Of a DNA stretch of 64,000 nucleotides, positions 21,277 through 31,438 are shown one piece after another. Under the pieces are notes generated by a model. The model saw only the letters and a program-made list of their open reading frames with translations. It was not told the origin of the DNA and made no database searches. The translations under genes and the position numbers were made by a program. The stretch lies in contig OZ024720.1 in NCBI GenBank assembly GCA_964016875.1, forward strand, positions 21,393,742 through 21,457,741. The letters run 5' to 3'. Numbering within the stretch: the first letter of the stretch is position 1; each line of letters opens with the position of its first letter. Source of the DNA: Fallopia convolvulus (lineage: Eukaryota; Streptophyta; Magnoliopsida; Caryophyllales; Polygonaceae).

Positions 21277-21493
21277 GCTGTCGTAGCCTTCTTGTAGTGA
21301 TTTTTCGATCCCTTCTCCTGAAATCTTATTAGCTCAAAAATTCTAATTTCTATCCTAACTAAAACTAAAAAGAAAAACCAAAGAAAGCTATGAAATAATC
21401 TAAAAAGAAAAAGAAAAACTAAGTCTATTCTAAAAGCGGGTTGTCTCCCGTAAGCGCTATTTTTAAAGTTGTTAGCCCGACGAGCTCCCTTGG

Positions 21494-23614
21494 CTAGTCT
21501 GATGATGTGAGAGCCATGGTGACTCTTATTTCTTTGTCCGGGTCAGTTTCCTCATGGAATTTCTTCAGTCGGTGTCCATTAACTTTGAAGATTACGCCTC
21601 GGTTATCGGTCAACTCTACTGCTCCGTGAGGATAAATGTGATGACCCACAAATGGCCCACTCCATCGTGTCCTAAGCTTTCCTGGGAATAATCGGAGTCT
21701 AGAATTGAAGAGAAGTACCTTATCACCGACGTAATAAGTTTTGGGCACCAATTTCCGATCATGCCACCTTTTGGTGCGCTCCTTGTAGATTTCAGCATTT
21801 TCGTACGCCTTCAGCCTCAGTTCTTCTAGTGCTTGCAAGTCCATGAGTCTTTTTGCTCCTGCTGCGTCGAGGTTCATGTTGAGCTCCTTAAGAGCCCATA
21901 ATGCTTTATGCTCCATCTCGACCGGTAAATGACATGCCTTGCCATACACTAGATTATAAGGGGTGATGCGGAGAGGCGTCTTGTATGCTGTCCTATATGC
22001 CCACAGAGCGTCATCCAATTTGGAGGACCAATCCTTCCTCGAACGGGAAACTGTCTTCTCCAATATGCTCTTTATTTGCTTGTTCGAAACTTCAACCTGA
22101 CCACTAGTTTGGGGATGATAGGGTGTTGCCACCCGATGAGATACCCCATACTTAGCCAACAATGCTTCAAAACTTCGCTCAATGAAATGGGAACCACCAT
22201 CGCTGATAAGGACTCTTGGAAATCCGAACCTGGGAAAAATATTGGTTTTGATGAATTTAGCCACAGTCTTGGCGTCGTTAGTCCTTGTAGCAACAACTTC
22301 CACCCACTTAGAGACATAATCAACCGCAACTAGGATGTACTTGCAGGGTCCTGAGGCGGGAAACGGTCCCATGAAGTCAATGCCCCACACATCAAATAGC
22401 TCAACTTCTAATATCCCAGTTAGTGGATTTTCATGTCTCCAAGTTATGTTGCCTGAGCATTGACATCCATCACATGCTGTCACATAAGCTTGCACATCTT
22501 TGAACATGGTTGGCCAATAAAGACCACTTTGAAGAATCTTCGCAGTAGTCTTGAATCCTTTTGCATGACCTCCAGTTGGAAGTGTGTGACATTGACGGAT
22601 CACATTTTCAATCTCCTCTTCTGGAACACAACGCCTAAAGAGGTGATCGCTCCCTTGTTTAAACAAGTAGGGGTCATCCCAATAGTATTGTTTCACATCA
22701 TGGAGAAATTTCCTCTTCTTTTGTGGGGTAAGGCCCTCGGGAATTACGCCTCCTACAAGATAGTTAGCAAAATCCGCAAACCAAGGGGCTTTTGACCCTC
22801 TAATAGCATGGATTGATATTGAGGAAGAAGAAATGGAAGAAGGAGAAGGGGTAAAATTGATTCGAGAAGGCTCAGTTTCAGAAATCTTACATGGATGGGT
22901 CGTTAACGAGCTAGGAATCATTATTTTGACCTCGGTACCGACCTCCCGTGGCTCAGTAACGACCTGATTGATTGGCATACTGACCCAATCTGAAAATTTT
23001 CCCTCGTTATTTGTGTCTTCTAGCCTCGGCACCTCGTTAACGACCTTGAAGGGGTCGGTGACGAGGGTCTTGTGGAGTTCGACCTCGTTCAGCAGGAGGT
23101 GTTCGTCGGGTCTGGAATCATTTATCGGCACCTCATTGTTGTACTCGGTGATATGCTCTACTGGCAACCTGGACAAGTGATCTGCCACTAGATTTTTTGC
23201 TCCCTTTTTGTCTCTTATTTCATGGTCAAATTCCTGCAGTAAGAGCATCCAACGAAGCAATCTAGGTTTGGCATCTTTTTTAGCCATTAAGTATCTAACG
23301 GCTTCATGGTCAGTATAAACAATCACTTTGGATCCAACAAGGTAGGACCGGAATTTTTCAAAGGCAAATACCACAGCAAGGAATTCCTTCTCCGTTGTGG
23401 TATACTTACTCTGCGCCTCATCTAGCATCTTACTGGCGTAATAGATGGCGTGGAGTTTTTTGTCCTTTCGTTTCCCTAAGACTGCGCCAACTGCATAATT
23501 ATTGGCATCACACATAATCTCAAAGGGTAATGTCCAATTTGGGGACCGCATGATGGGGGCAGACATGAGGGCAACCCTTAACCTGTAAAATGCTTCAAGA
23601 CATTCTGGAGACAA
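21494..23614 (-). CDS. RNase H and integrase of element 2
   Basis: 706 uninterrupted codons, the 3' part of pol. RNase H (about residues 30-150) keeps all acidic motifs: CDANNYAVG, TTEKEFLAVVFAFEKFR, YTDHEA and NLVADHLSR. A variable linker (about 165-270) holds palindrome modules. Integrase then shows the zinc region (HTLPTGGHAKG, CDGCQ), the DDE triad (GIDFMGPF, LISDGGSHF, QVEVSNKQIKSILEKT) and the C-terminal RTRWSGPFVG block. It is in the same frame as the RT piece upstream, separated by one TAG at 23615-23617. Intact catalytic residues agree with the low LTR divergence. Confidence 0.92.
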   Translation of the reverse strand: MSPECLEAFYRLRVALMSAPIMRSPNWTLPFEIMCDANNYAVGAVLGKRKDKKLHAIYYASKMLDEAQSKYTTTEKEFLAVVFAFEKFRSYLVGSKVIVYTDHEAVRYLMAKKDAKPRLLRWMLLLQEFDHEIRDKKGAKNLVADHLSRLPVEHITEYNNEVPINDSRPDEHLLLNEVELHKTLVTDPFKVVNEVPRLEDTNNEGKFSDWVSMPINQVVTEPREVGTEVKIMIPSSLTTHPCKISETEPSRINFTPSPSSISSSSISIHAIRGSKAPWFADFANYLVGGVIPEGLTPQKKRKFLHDVKQYYWDDPYLFKQGSDHLFRRCVPEEEIENVIRQCHTLPTGGHAKGFKTTAKILQSGLYWPTMFKDVQAYVTACDGCQCSGNITWRHENPLTGILEVELFDVWGIDFMGPFPASGPCKYILVAVDYVSKWVEVVATRTNDAKTVAKFIKTNIFPRFGFPRVLISDGGSHFIERSFEALLAKYGVSHRVATPYHPQTSGQVEVSNKQIKSILEKTVSRSRKDWSSKLDDALWAYRTAYKTPLRITPYNLVYGKACHLPVEMEHKALWALKELNMNLDAAGAKRLMDLQALEELRLKAYENAEIYKERTKRWHDRKLVPKTYYVGDKVLLFNSRLRLFPGKLRTRWSGPFVGHHIYPHGAVELTDNRGVIFKVNGHRLKKFHEETDPDKEIRVTMALTSSD
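22143..22153 (-). promoter_or_regulatory. Polypurine-tract word inside integrase of element 2
   Basis: Reverse of ACCCCATACTT, i.e. AAGTATGGGGT, at the same K-Y-G-V codons as in element A (2020-2030) and identical to this element's LTR-proximal tract. Confidence 0.4.
22897..23072. repeat. Palindrome modules, RNase H-integrase linker of element 2
   Basis: TCGTTAACGA near 22897; TCGGTACCGA with TCAGTAACGA 21 bp on (about 22939-22970); TCGTTAACGA with TCGGTGACGA 21 bp on (about 23034-23065). Mixed cores within one linker. Confidence 0.82.
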
Positions 23615-24358
23615 CTAAAGCACTACATCTTTCATTAGTAGGTTAGTCAAAGGTTTAGCTATCTTAGAAAAATCTTGAATAAATCGTCTGTAAAAGCCAG
23701 CATGCCCTACAAAACTCCTAATGTCTCTTACAGAAGAAGGAGGAGGTAGTTTTTCTATAAGCTCAATTTTCGCTCTATCTACTTCTATCCCTCTTTTAGA
23801 GACAAGGTGTCCTAGTACTATCCCCTCTTGAACCATGAAATGACACTTTTCCCAGTTTAGCACAAGATTGGTTTCTTCACATCTTTTAAGCACTCGTGCA
23901 AGGTTAGCAAGACAAGAATCAAATGAAGAAGCATAAACAGAAAAGTCATCCATGAAAACCTCTACAATATCCTCTATCATATCCGAAAAAATGGCCATCA
24001 TACATCTTTGAAAGGTAGCAAGGGCATTGCAAAGCCCAAATGACATTCTCTTATAAGCAAAGGTTCCATTGGGGCATGTAAAGGTTGTTTTCTCCTGATC
24101 ATCAGGGTGAATAGGAATCTGCCAAAAACCGCTATAGCTATCTAGATAACAGAAATAATCATGTTGGGCTAAGCGTTCTAACACCTGATCTATGAAAGGA
24201 AGCGGAAAATGATCTTTTCTAGTAGCACTATTAAGCTTCCTATAATCGATGCACATCCTCCAACTAGTGGTGGTTCTAGTCGGAATAAGCTCTCGCTTTT
24301 CATTTTCTATCACAGTCATCCCCCTTTCTTTGGGACTACATGGACCGGACTCACCCAT
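23615..24358 (-). pseudogene. Reverse transcriptase of element 2
   Basis: Contains CIDYRKLN, YLDSYSGFWQIPIHPDD, the palm motif MSFGLCNALATFQRCM and the catalytic box FMDDF. Entry from the protease frame needs a shift near 24316-24340, and a TAG at 23615-23617 separates it from RNase H. The open start at 24358 is created by the frameshift and is not an initiation site. Otherwise the RT domain is full-length. Confidence 0.88.
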
Positions 24359-25641
24359 TGGCTGTCCGAAATAGGAAATATGATCCCAACATCAAGTAAT
24401 TTAATAATTTCTTTTTTAACTACATCTTTCATATTAGGATTTAATCTACGTTGATGCTCTATGGTGGGTTTATGATTGTCCTCCATGTAAATCCTATGCA
24501 TGCAAAGAGAAGGGGATATGCCAGTTATATCATCTAGGGAGTAGCCTATGGCTTTTCTATGCATCCTAAGCACATTCAGGAGTTTTCCTACTTCCTCATC
24601 TTTTAATTCAACATTAATGATGACAGGTACAGTAGAATTAGGACCGAGGAATTCATACCTGAGGGAATCTGGCAGAGGTTTAAGTGTTGGGGATGGTTCA
24701 GCTGGGATTAGAATCGGCTCTTCTGGTTCTGTCTTCAACACTTCCTCAAAGCATTCAAAGGCTGAAATTTCGCAGTCTTCGGCTAGGGTCGTTAACGAAC
24801 CTGTAGTGGTCGTTAACGAGCCTGCGTCTTCTGCCAAGAGAATCGGTAACAATGTTGGAGGACTCGTTACTGAAACTGCAGTGGTTATTTCTTCCCATCT
24901 TTGCCCTGATATTTCATCGCTTAATGTTGATCTTCCTATAGGGTCTCCACATTCAATGATCTCTTTGTGGGTGTAGAGCATCTTGACTTCGGCTTTTTCG
25001 GACTCCTTGTTGGATTTTTTAAATCGGAATTCCGTCACCTCATCCCCAATTTCAAAAGTTAGGAGTCCTCTCCTAACATCGATTATGGCTCCTGCTGTGG
25101 CAATGAATGGTCTTCCCAAAATAATAGGCACCACCGGATCTTCAGGCATTGTCATAACGATGAAGTCGTTAGGAACAAAGAAATTGCCTACTTGAACTGG
25201 AAAATCTTCTATCAGCCATGTTGGTTTAATGCAAGATCCGTCTTCCATATAAAGCCGCATGTTGATGGGCTCTAGTGGTCCCATATTAGCTTTAGACCAG
25301 ATTGAGAGAGGAACGAGACTAGCACTGGCACCTAGATCGCATAAAGCCTTGAACTTGTGGTCGCCTATGCCAATCGTTATTGCAAACCTTCCTGGATCTC
25401 CAAGCTTTTCCGGTAGAGCTATCGATCTGACTTCATCTTACAGCTCTGTAATGGACCTTTTCCTGCTAAGAATATCTTTCAAAAACTTTGTGTAAGCCGG
25501 CATTTCGCTTAGGGCCTCAGCGAATGGGATGGAAATATTAATGCCCTGAAGAATCTTAATGAAACGCTTGAACTTACTCTCAGTAGAGTCCATAGATTTC
25601 TTAGTTGGAAATGGAAGAGATTTCACCATTCTCGGAACCAA
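24316..25641 (-). pseudogene. Protease and protease-RT linker of element 2
   Basis: One frame with a single TAA at 25438-25440 (R has Gln there, a C-to-T change). Retropepsin-like core: ALCDLGAS active-site loop and IILGRPFIATAGA. Upstream NISIPFAEALSEMP matches R and element 3. The linker to RT holds palindromes (24789-24819). The frame ends at the start of RT with HVVPKKGG. The protease would cut the gag-pol precursor. Confidence 0.85.
24789..24819. repeat. Palindrome module, protease-RT linker of element 2
   Basis: TCGTTAACGA at 24789 and 24810; a looser pair (TCGGTAACAA, TCGTTACTGA) follows at about 24845-24880. Confidence 0.88.
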
Positions 25642-25675
25642 GTTAGGCTTGAGAGGTGAGAGTACCGGGTCGACA

Positions 25676-26714
25676 CTAGGGTCGATTGATGTCCTCGGCG
25701 GGTCTTTTAACTACCCTGGGATTGAGAGGGAGGCTCGGTTTAGAGAACTTACCTGTGGTAGGGTCGTCAGGAACCCTTGGAGCCTCGTCATCCTGGTTTG
25801 TAGGCTCGGTATTTGCTCTCGTTGGCTCGTTAACGAGCCGTTTTGCGAGGTCTTGTTCCTCCTTCTCTTCAGCTTGAACTCTCTCCGGTAATGTCTTCCC
25901 ACTTCTGAGGTGTACCGCTGCTATTTGGCCTCTAGGGTTATCCTCGGGGCGGCCCGGGAGTTGTCCTTGTGGTCTTGGAATACATGCAGCTAAGTCCCCT
26001 AGTTGGGAATCAACACTCCTCTTCCAAACAACGAACTCTCCCCATCTTTTATCTTGTCGGTTCAGTTTGGCTTGAACTTCATCAACTTTGTTGTTCACTC
26101 CGTTAATGCTTTCCTTTATTTCCTGAACCCATGATGGCGTCTCCTGATGGCTTGGACGTCGATATGGTGCAGGTCATCTATCTGGTGGGGGCCCTGCATA
26201 GTTTTGACTTGTATTTTGATTGCCCCATGGTTGATAGTTGTTCGACCTGTCATTATAATTAGGTTGGTTCCTGTATGGTCCTCTCATATAATTCATCTCA
26301 GCTATTGTCTCAGCGGCTCTAACCTGCTCAATGTTAGTGCAAGCAAAAGTACTATGTGCAGAAGAACCACATTCTTGACATGATTGAGAGGTTTTCAGAA
26401 AACTTACCTGTTTCTTCAGACGGTTGACCTCGTCCTGTAAGAATTGATTTTTAACATCTGGGTCAACTTCTTCTCGGTTAGGTATGTAGAGACGTTTTTG
26501 AGTTTGTGGAGTTTGCTGGGTTCCATGCATAGCATCGTAATTAGCCATCTTATCCAACAGTTCCCACGCCTCTATCGGGTTCATCTCTATAAAACCGCAC
26601 GCAGTATGCGTGTTGATGCGGCTCTTGGTCTCTGTGTTGATACCCTAGAAAAAGATTTCTTGCAAAACATATAAAGGTTGCCCATGAGTAGGGCACTGTC
26701 TAAGCATCTCTTTG
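25676..26714 (-). pseudogene. gag of element 2, N-terminally deleted
   Basis: Begins at the deletion junction 26714/26715 within the phrase KEMLRQCPTHGQ. A complete zinc knuckle CQECGSSAHSTFAC is present. In-frame stops at 26645-26647 (TAG for CAG, R reads FFQG) and 26174-26176 (TGA, probably from CGA). The C-terminal linker (25676-26098) includes LVNEP from a TCGTTAACGA unit at about 25829. A frameshift leads into protease near 25650-25676. Confidence 0.82.
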
Positions 26715-27094
26715 AATAAATTCCCGCTCAGGATCGGTGAATTATAAAATAAATCTTCAATTCTTCTCCTTCGTGGCCTCGTTAACGAGCCCTCACAACC
26801 TCATTAACGAGCCTGGGCTTTTGTTTTCTTCCACACTTCCTCTCGTAATCTTGAGCTCTGACTTCTTCAATCTTGTACTCCTCCGTCTTTCACTGTAATG
26901 CTCCAAATTCATCTCCATATAGCTCTTTTCCTCGCTAAAACCTACAAAATACACAAAATAGCGTAGCTTCCACTCTTTTCATAGAAATATGCAAAACTAC
27001 CTAAAAACACTCAAAACTAAACCTAAACTTAACAAAACTAAACCTAATAAGCAAAGAAAACCTACTAAAAACTATACTAGAAATGCGAACATCA
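26715..27094 (-). repeat. Truncated 5' LTR of element 2 (380 bp)
   Basis: Matches 16555-16947 of the other LTR and ends with the same TGATGTTCGC start (27094) next to TSD TTTAC (27095-27099). The rest of the LTR, the primer site and the gag start are deleted; the junction falls at AATAAATTCCCG joined to gag codons. Confidence 0.92.
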
Positions 27095-27533
27095 TTTACT
27101 AAAGCCCTTAATGAAATGCCTGCCTACACCAAATTTTTAAAAGAGATTTTGATCATGAAAAGATCTATCTCAGGGATGTCAAGTGAAGTCCGATCTATAA
27201 AGCTCCTTGAAAAGCTAGGTGATCCGGGTAAGTTTGTAATTTCAATAGGTATTGGAACTCACAGTTTTAAAGCTCTATGTGATCTAGCTGCTAGTTCTAG
27301 TTTATTACCATTTTCTATCTGGACCAAGGCTAACCTGGGACCATGGGAGCCTGTCGATATGAATATCTACATGGCAGATGGATCTTGTGTAAAAGCAACT
27401 GGAGTCGTGGATGACGTTCCTATCCAAGTTGGAAAATTTTTTGTTCCCAACGACTTCATTGTAATAAATGTGCCACCCTGTGGTGCCAGTCATTCATGGA
27501 AGACCATTCTTAGCCACCGCACGGACACGAATT
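27095..27533 (+). pseudogene. Protease of element 3 (continuation after element 2)
   Basis: Continues the gag-protease frame cut at 15424 after the TSD: TKALNEMPAYTKFLKEIL, GDPGKFVISIGIGTHSFKAL. The active-site loop reads CDLAAS where elements 2 and R have CDLGAS, so the conserved Gly is Ala. A frameshift follows IVINVPP (homologues continue to ILGRPF), then a stop at 27531-27533. Inactive. Confidence 0.85.
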
Positions 27534-28009
27534 GATGTTAGAAAATGAATTCACACGTTTAAAATAGGAGAAGAGAAAGTCGAGTTTTGCTTCAGTCTAG
27601 ACGTTAACGAGGTTGGTTGCTATAGTACTGAGGAGTCTACCGATCCGCCATGGCTCGGTATCAACCCTTCCCTGAGTACGGGCACGATGAAATACATGGA
27701 CAACCCAACTACTGAGGAGCCTACCGACCCACCTTAGGATGGTAAGGACCCCTTTATAACGAAGAACGCTGTTGGTGGCAAATTCATGTGCGATATCGAG
27801 GTCATCCCTTACCTAGTAGGTCATTAACGACCCATACTGCCTCAATAATGAGCCCTTCTCTGAACAATCCAGGTGAGTTTTCTTGTTCTAATTCAATCAA
27901 TTCTAGTGATGATCCTTTTTCTCATCCTTCTTTTACAAATGCTACTAAGCATACTGTGAAGGAGTCGAAGCCCCCTTTGCTTTTCGGATTTTTCTAACCC
28001 TTATGTAGG
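27534..28009 (+). other. Post-protease remnant of element 3
   Basis: Degenerate coding DNA with scattered palindromes (near 27600-27665 and 27810-27850) and a short frame 27788-27997. RT and RNase H are absent: after removing the solo LTR the sequence passes straight to an integrase scrap at 29504. Confidence 0.6.
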
Positions 28010-28596
28010 ATTACAGATGTTCGTGTTTTGGTTTTAGTTTTAGATGTCTTTCTTAGGTTGTTTAGTTTAGTTTTAAGTAGGTTTTAGAGTTAGTTTTGTT
28101 TGTTTTTGGATATGTTTGCATATTTTGTGAGAAGTATGGAAGCTACTCCGTTTTGTGTCTTTTTGTAGGTTTTAGAATGGAAAGGAGCACTTTTTAAGCT
28201 GAGTTGAAGTCAAGTAGTGGAAGGCGGAATGCATAGAAGAGAAGGGAGAAGATTGCATGGAAGATCAAGTTAGACTCCAAAAATAAAGCCAAGAAAGAGC
28301 TCGTAGAAGCCAAAACAGAGGTTCAGTAACAACTTGTGAGGGTCGTTAAACGAGCTGTAAATCAGGGATTTTTGTTAAGGAATTCAGTAAAGTCTACCGA
28401 CCTTGTGCAGGTCGTTAATGAGGTGACCTATGTCGGTAAAGGCGCAGCCGACTTTCGGAATTAATATTTTTTACCTTGTTATCTTTTAAGTAGGGTTAGT
28501 TTTTATCTTTTAGCCTTTTTATTAGACAGTTTCTTAGTATAAATACCCTTGATCTAAGCCTAGAAAGGGGGGATTGACGTTAGGATTAGGAGAAGT

Positions 28597-28597
<1 letters not shown>

Positions 28598-28644
<47 letters not shown>
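28598..28644 (+). repeat. GA microsatellite downstream of the TATA box
   Basis: Uninterrupted (GA)n about 55 bp after the TATA box. LTR D has one at about 35761-35792, LTRs A and C have shorter GA-rich tracts at the same place. Confidence 0.9.
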
Positions 28645-28647
<3 letters not shown>

Positions 28648-29319
28648 AACTGGTTTGATCAAGAGAAAGAGGATTTATTCGGTGATCAATCTCTTGTAGT
28701 TTAATCTTTGGTTTGTTCGGGATTCCACAAGTTTGTAAGACAATATTTCCTTTTCAATTTCAAGTAAGTTTTGCTTTTCAATGTTCTCTTTCATTAAAGT
28801 TGTTTGCTTTGTTTCAATGAATAGTGAGTAGTCTTCTTATCTAGGGTCGGGATTGAAACCCGACATAGTTGTCCATGTTTGAATGAATATGTTGAGTTTT
28901 TGATTGCCTTTTATCTTTTGAATTGCTTGTTGTGCTAATACTTAGACGAGAGTCGAAGTAATTTGAGTTTTTAGCTTGATTGAAAGAGAAAGTTGTGAAC
29001 TTGAATGTTGATATTGTTCGATAACGAAAGTTTCGAGCTTTGGATTCAAAACAAGTAATAAAGTGATTTTATTTATGAAAGTAGATTGATTTGCTTGTTA
29101 GTCAGTGAAAGTTGATAGATTTATCTTCAAAGGCATGATCTTTATCTTCATATAAGTTTATATGCATATCTATGTCGTTGTAACCCTTGTCCTAGATCTT
29201 TTTATCCATTGAGTTTGTTAAGTTTTGCTTTCGTTTTTATTCGTTACGGAGGCAATTTAGATCGGTACTGAACCTGCTGTTAGTTCTTTAATCGCTCTGT
29301 TTTCGGTAGAAATCGAGGT

Positions 29320-29350
29320 TCGTTAACGACCCTGACAAGGTCGTTAACGA
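29320..29350. repeat. Palindrome module, solo LTR B U5
   Basis: TCGTTAACGA at 29320 and 29341 with linker CCCTGACAAGG: arms, linker and spacing all symmetric. Confidence 0.92.
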
Positions 29351-29503
29351 GGTTGGTCGTAGACTGTTTTGCTTTGTTTTCTTTGTTTTTATAGTTGATA
29401 AACAAACAACATTGCTTCATGTGGACGATCCTGACTCTGCTATACTCAACTTGGTCTTGACTTATAAATTTATTTGTTGTCAAGAAACCCTTTCAACAAT
29501 TAC

Positions 29504-29620
29504 CAAGCATATTGATGGATGATAGAGGACCAAATGTCTTGGAGAGAAGCTTTGAAGCTTTTCCATCTAAGTATGGGGTTTCTCTTGATCCTTTCAATGT
29601 TGGATGGAAGCCGCCCTGAT
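29504..29620 (+). pseudogene. Integrase scrap of element 3
   Basis: About 30 codons resembling the second Asp region of integrase (VLERSFEAF, then SKYGVSL), including the AAGTATGGGGT word at 29569-29579. The second Asp box is altered. It is all that remains of pol in this element. Confidence 0.6.
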
Positions 29621-29639
29621 CTTCCAAGGTAAGTTCGTC

Positions 29640-31438
29640 GGGCTAACGACAGTAAACGTAGCGCTTACGGGAGACAATCTGCTTTTAGTTTTTTCTTTCT
29701 TAGTTCTTTTTGCTAGCTTTCTTTTAACTTTTTTTTAAGTTAGATTAGTAGAGTAGGTATAGAAGTTTTTCTAAAGTGACTCGGGTACAAAGATGTGGAA
29801 GAAGTGCTACACAGAGAAGCTACATATAAACGGTGCTGAATGCAACAGTTCAAATGAAATTCGGTGGACATATAGCGTGCTCGGTAACGACCTTCACAGG
29901 GTCGGTACCGACTCCAACAGATAACCGAGAAAATTCAAAACTCTTCTGTAATCAATGGCTTCAAACAACTTCAATTTTATTTTGTTAGTTCCCTTTTCCT
30001 TATTTTCTTTATCTTTTTATATCTTAAACAATGAGGACATTGTTTGGTTTAAGTATGGGGTGGGGGGAAAGGAAACTCAGTTTTTGTGTTTTTGTGTCTT
30101 TCTTTGTATTTTAGGATTGATAATATTCCACTTAGATGTCTAATGATATGCTTTAACTTGCTTGATCATATAAATCCTATAGCATGTTCGGATAAGCTTT
30201 GCCCGAATCATTTTGAAAAGTTGATTTTATGTGGATTTTTAGCATGTGATGAAATTAAGCATATATGATCATTGGTAGAAGTGACTTAAATCAAACAAAA
30301 ATTGCTACCTTGTGAGTTATTTTTGGCCTTATAGGGAGAACATTAAAAATCTCTCTTCTTTTCTTGTGTGATTTACTCTCCTTATGCACATTATCTCTTG
30401 TCATTGATATGATTATCTATTTCTTGAGACCTATATAAGATATTAGTTTATTACATGTGAAATCATATGATGGAGAACTTATTTCCTTAACCCACTTTTT
30501 ATCCTTTCTTTTTACCTACCATATTCATTATCCTCTTTTTGAAGCCAATTTGAGCCTTAGTATTGGTTTGTTATGATTTTGTTGAGTGAGATGTATTGGT
30601 TCAAGTGTGGGGTAATATTGGGTTGGGTAAGGGAAGATCTTGTAGTTTATCATGTAAAAGAAGTTTGGTTCCCTGAATGCACTTGTCAAAACGAAAAATA
30701 AGAAAGAAAAAGAAGAAAAAAACATTACAATGACATTATCCAAGGTCGGTACCGAACCTTCCACAGAAAAAAAAAATCAGAAATCAGAAAGGAAGGATGA
30801 ATGAAAGAAAGAAAAAAAAAGTTGAATAGTGAAAGAGTGCATGAGCCAAGTCTTCCTTGTTATTTTAAGCAAGATTAGTGGGATGAAAAAAGGGTTAAAG
30901 AGAGTGTGCATAATGTTGAGAGAGTTTGGTTATCGTTTGAGAGTTTTGGTGAAGTGAGAGGTTTAGGAGTCTATATTCCCGGATATTATTAGCACCACAA
31001 ACAAAAATATTTTTACGCCTATTTGTTATTACCAACCCCCATTACAACCCGGCCGAATGGAAACTTCTTTGAAGTTTTTCATTGAGCCTAAGTTTTCTTG
31101 ATGATTTTTTATGTGTTTTGACATCTCTGGTGGACAGTTTGGTGATAAAAGTAACAATGACTATGTTGATTTTTGCATGTTGGATTGAGTTGAGAGTTGT
31201 TATTCTAAACACTTGAGAGTTGAGAGAAACACATTACCCTTGTGAGGTTGGATTTTTAGTTGCTTTTGCTTGAGGTTTCTCATATATGTGTGATGACGTT
31301 AGATTCACCTGTCTATTTATTTTCTTGAGATTTGATGTTGCTTTTTGATAAAGTCATTGATTTGAAGAATGTGTTGATGGTTTTGATTCTTGTCTTGTTG
31401 ATTGATTGCGGACAAGCAAGTCTAAGTATGGGGTATTT
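29640..31438 (+). other. 3' region of element 3
   Basis: The conserved post-integrase block (GCGCTTACGGGAGACAA near 29662), a palindrome pair at 29881/29902, an internal polypurine-like word at 30051-30061, a GTAC-core palindrome near 30745, and the polypurine tract 31424-31434. No post-pol ORF and no other gene. Length and landmarks match the 3' UTRs of elements A, 2 and R. Confidence 0.75.
29881..29911. repeat. Palindrome module after the element 3 integrase scrap
   Basis: TCGGTAACGA 29881 and TCGGTACCGA 29902 with linker CCTTCACAGGG. Equivalent to the module at 21246 in element 2. Confidence 0.88.

Larger units (their letters stand above)
20327..21493 (-). other. Integrase-to-ORF spacer of element 2
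   Basis: Non-coding. Holds a putative splice acceptor next to the ORF (20332), polypurine-like words at 20394-20404 and 20641-20651, palindrome pairs at 20496/20517 and 21246/21267 (each 21 bp), and a conserved block after integrase (reverse of about 21438-21465) also found near 29650 (element 3) and 61520 (R). Confidence 0.7.
15425..27094 (-). mobile_element. Ty3/gypsy element 2 (Athila/Tat-like), nested insertion
   Basis: 11.67-kb element in minus orientation: truncated 5' LTR (26715-27094), gag, protease, RT, RNase H, integrase, post-pol ORF, 3' UTR and complete 3' LTR (15425-16947). Exact 5-bp TSD TTTAC. A deletion removed most of the 5' LTR, the primer site, the leader and the gag N-terminus. 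The retained LTR overlap differs from the other LTR by about five substitutions and two indels in some 370 bp, so it is much younger than its host element 3. Frame breaks make it non-coding for a full polyprotein. Confidence 0.93.
28015..29498 (+). repeat. Solo LTR B (1484 bp)
   Basis: Same family as the element 2 LTR, opposite orientation. Flanked by ATTAC at 28010-28014 and 29499-29503. It starts AGATGTTCG, so the first T of TG is mutated, and ends TTCAACA. TATA at 28538-28545, a long GA run at 28598-28644, U3 palindromes about 28320-28440, U5 module 29320-29350. Confidence 0.88.
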
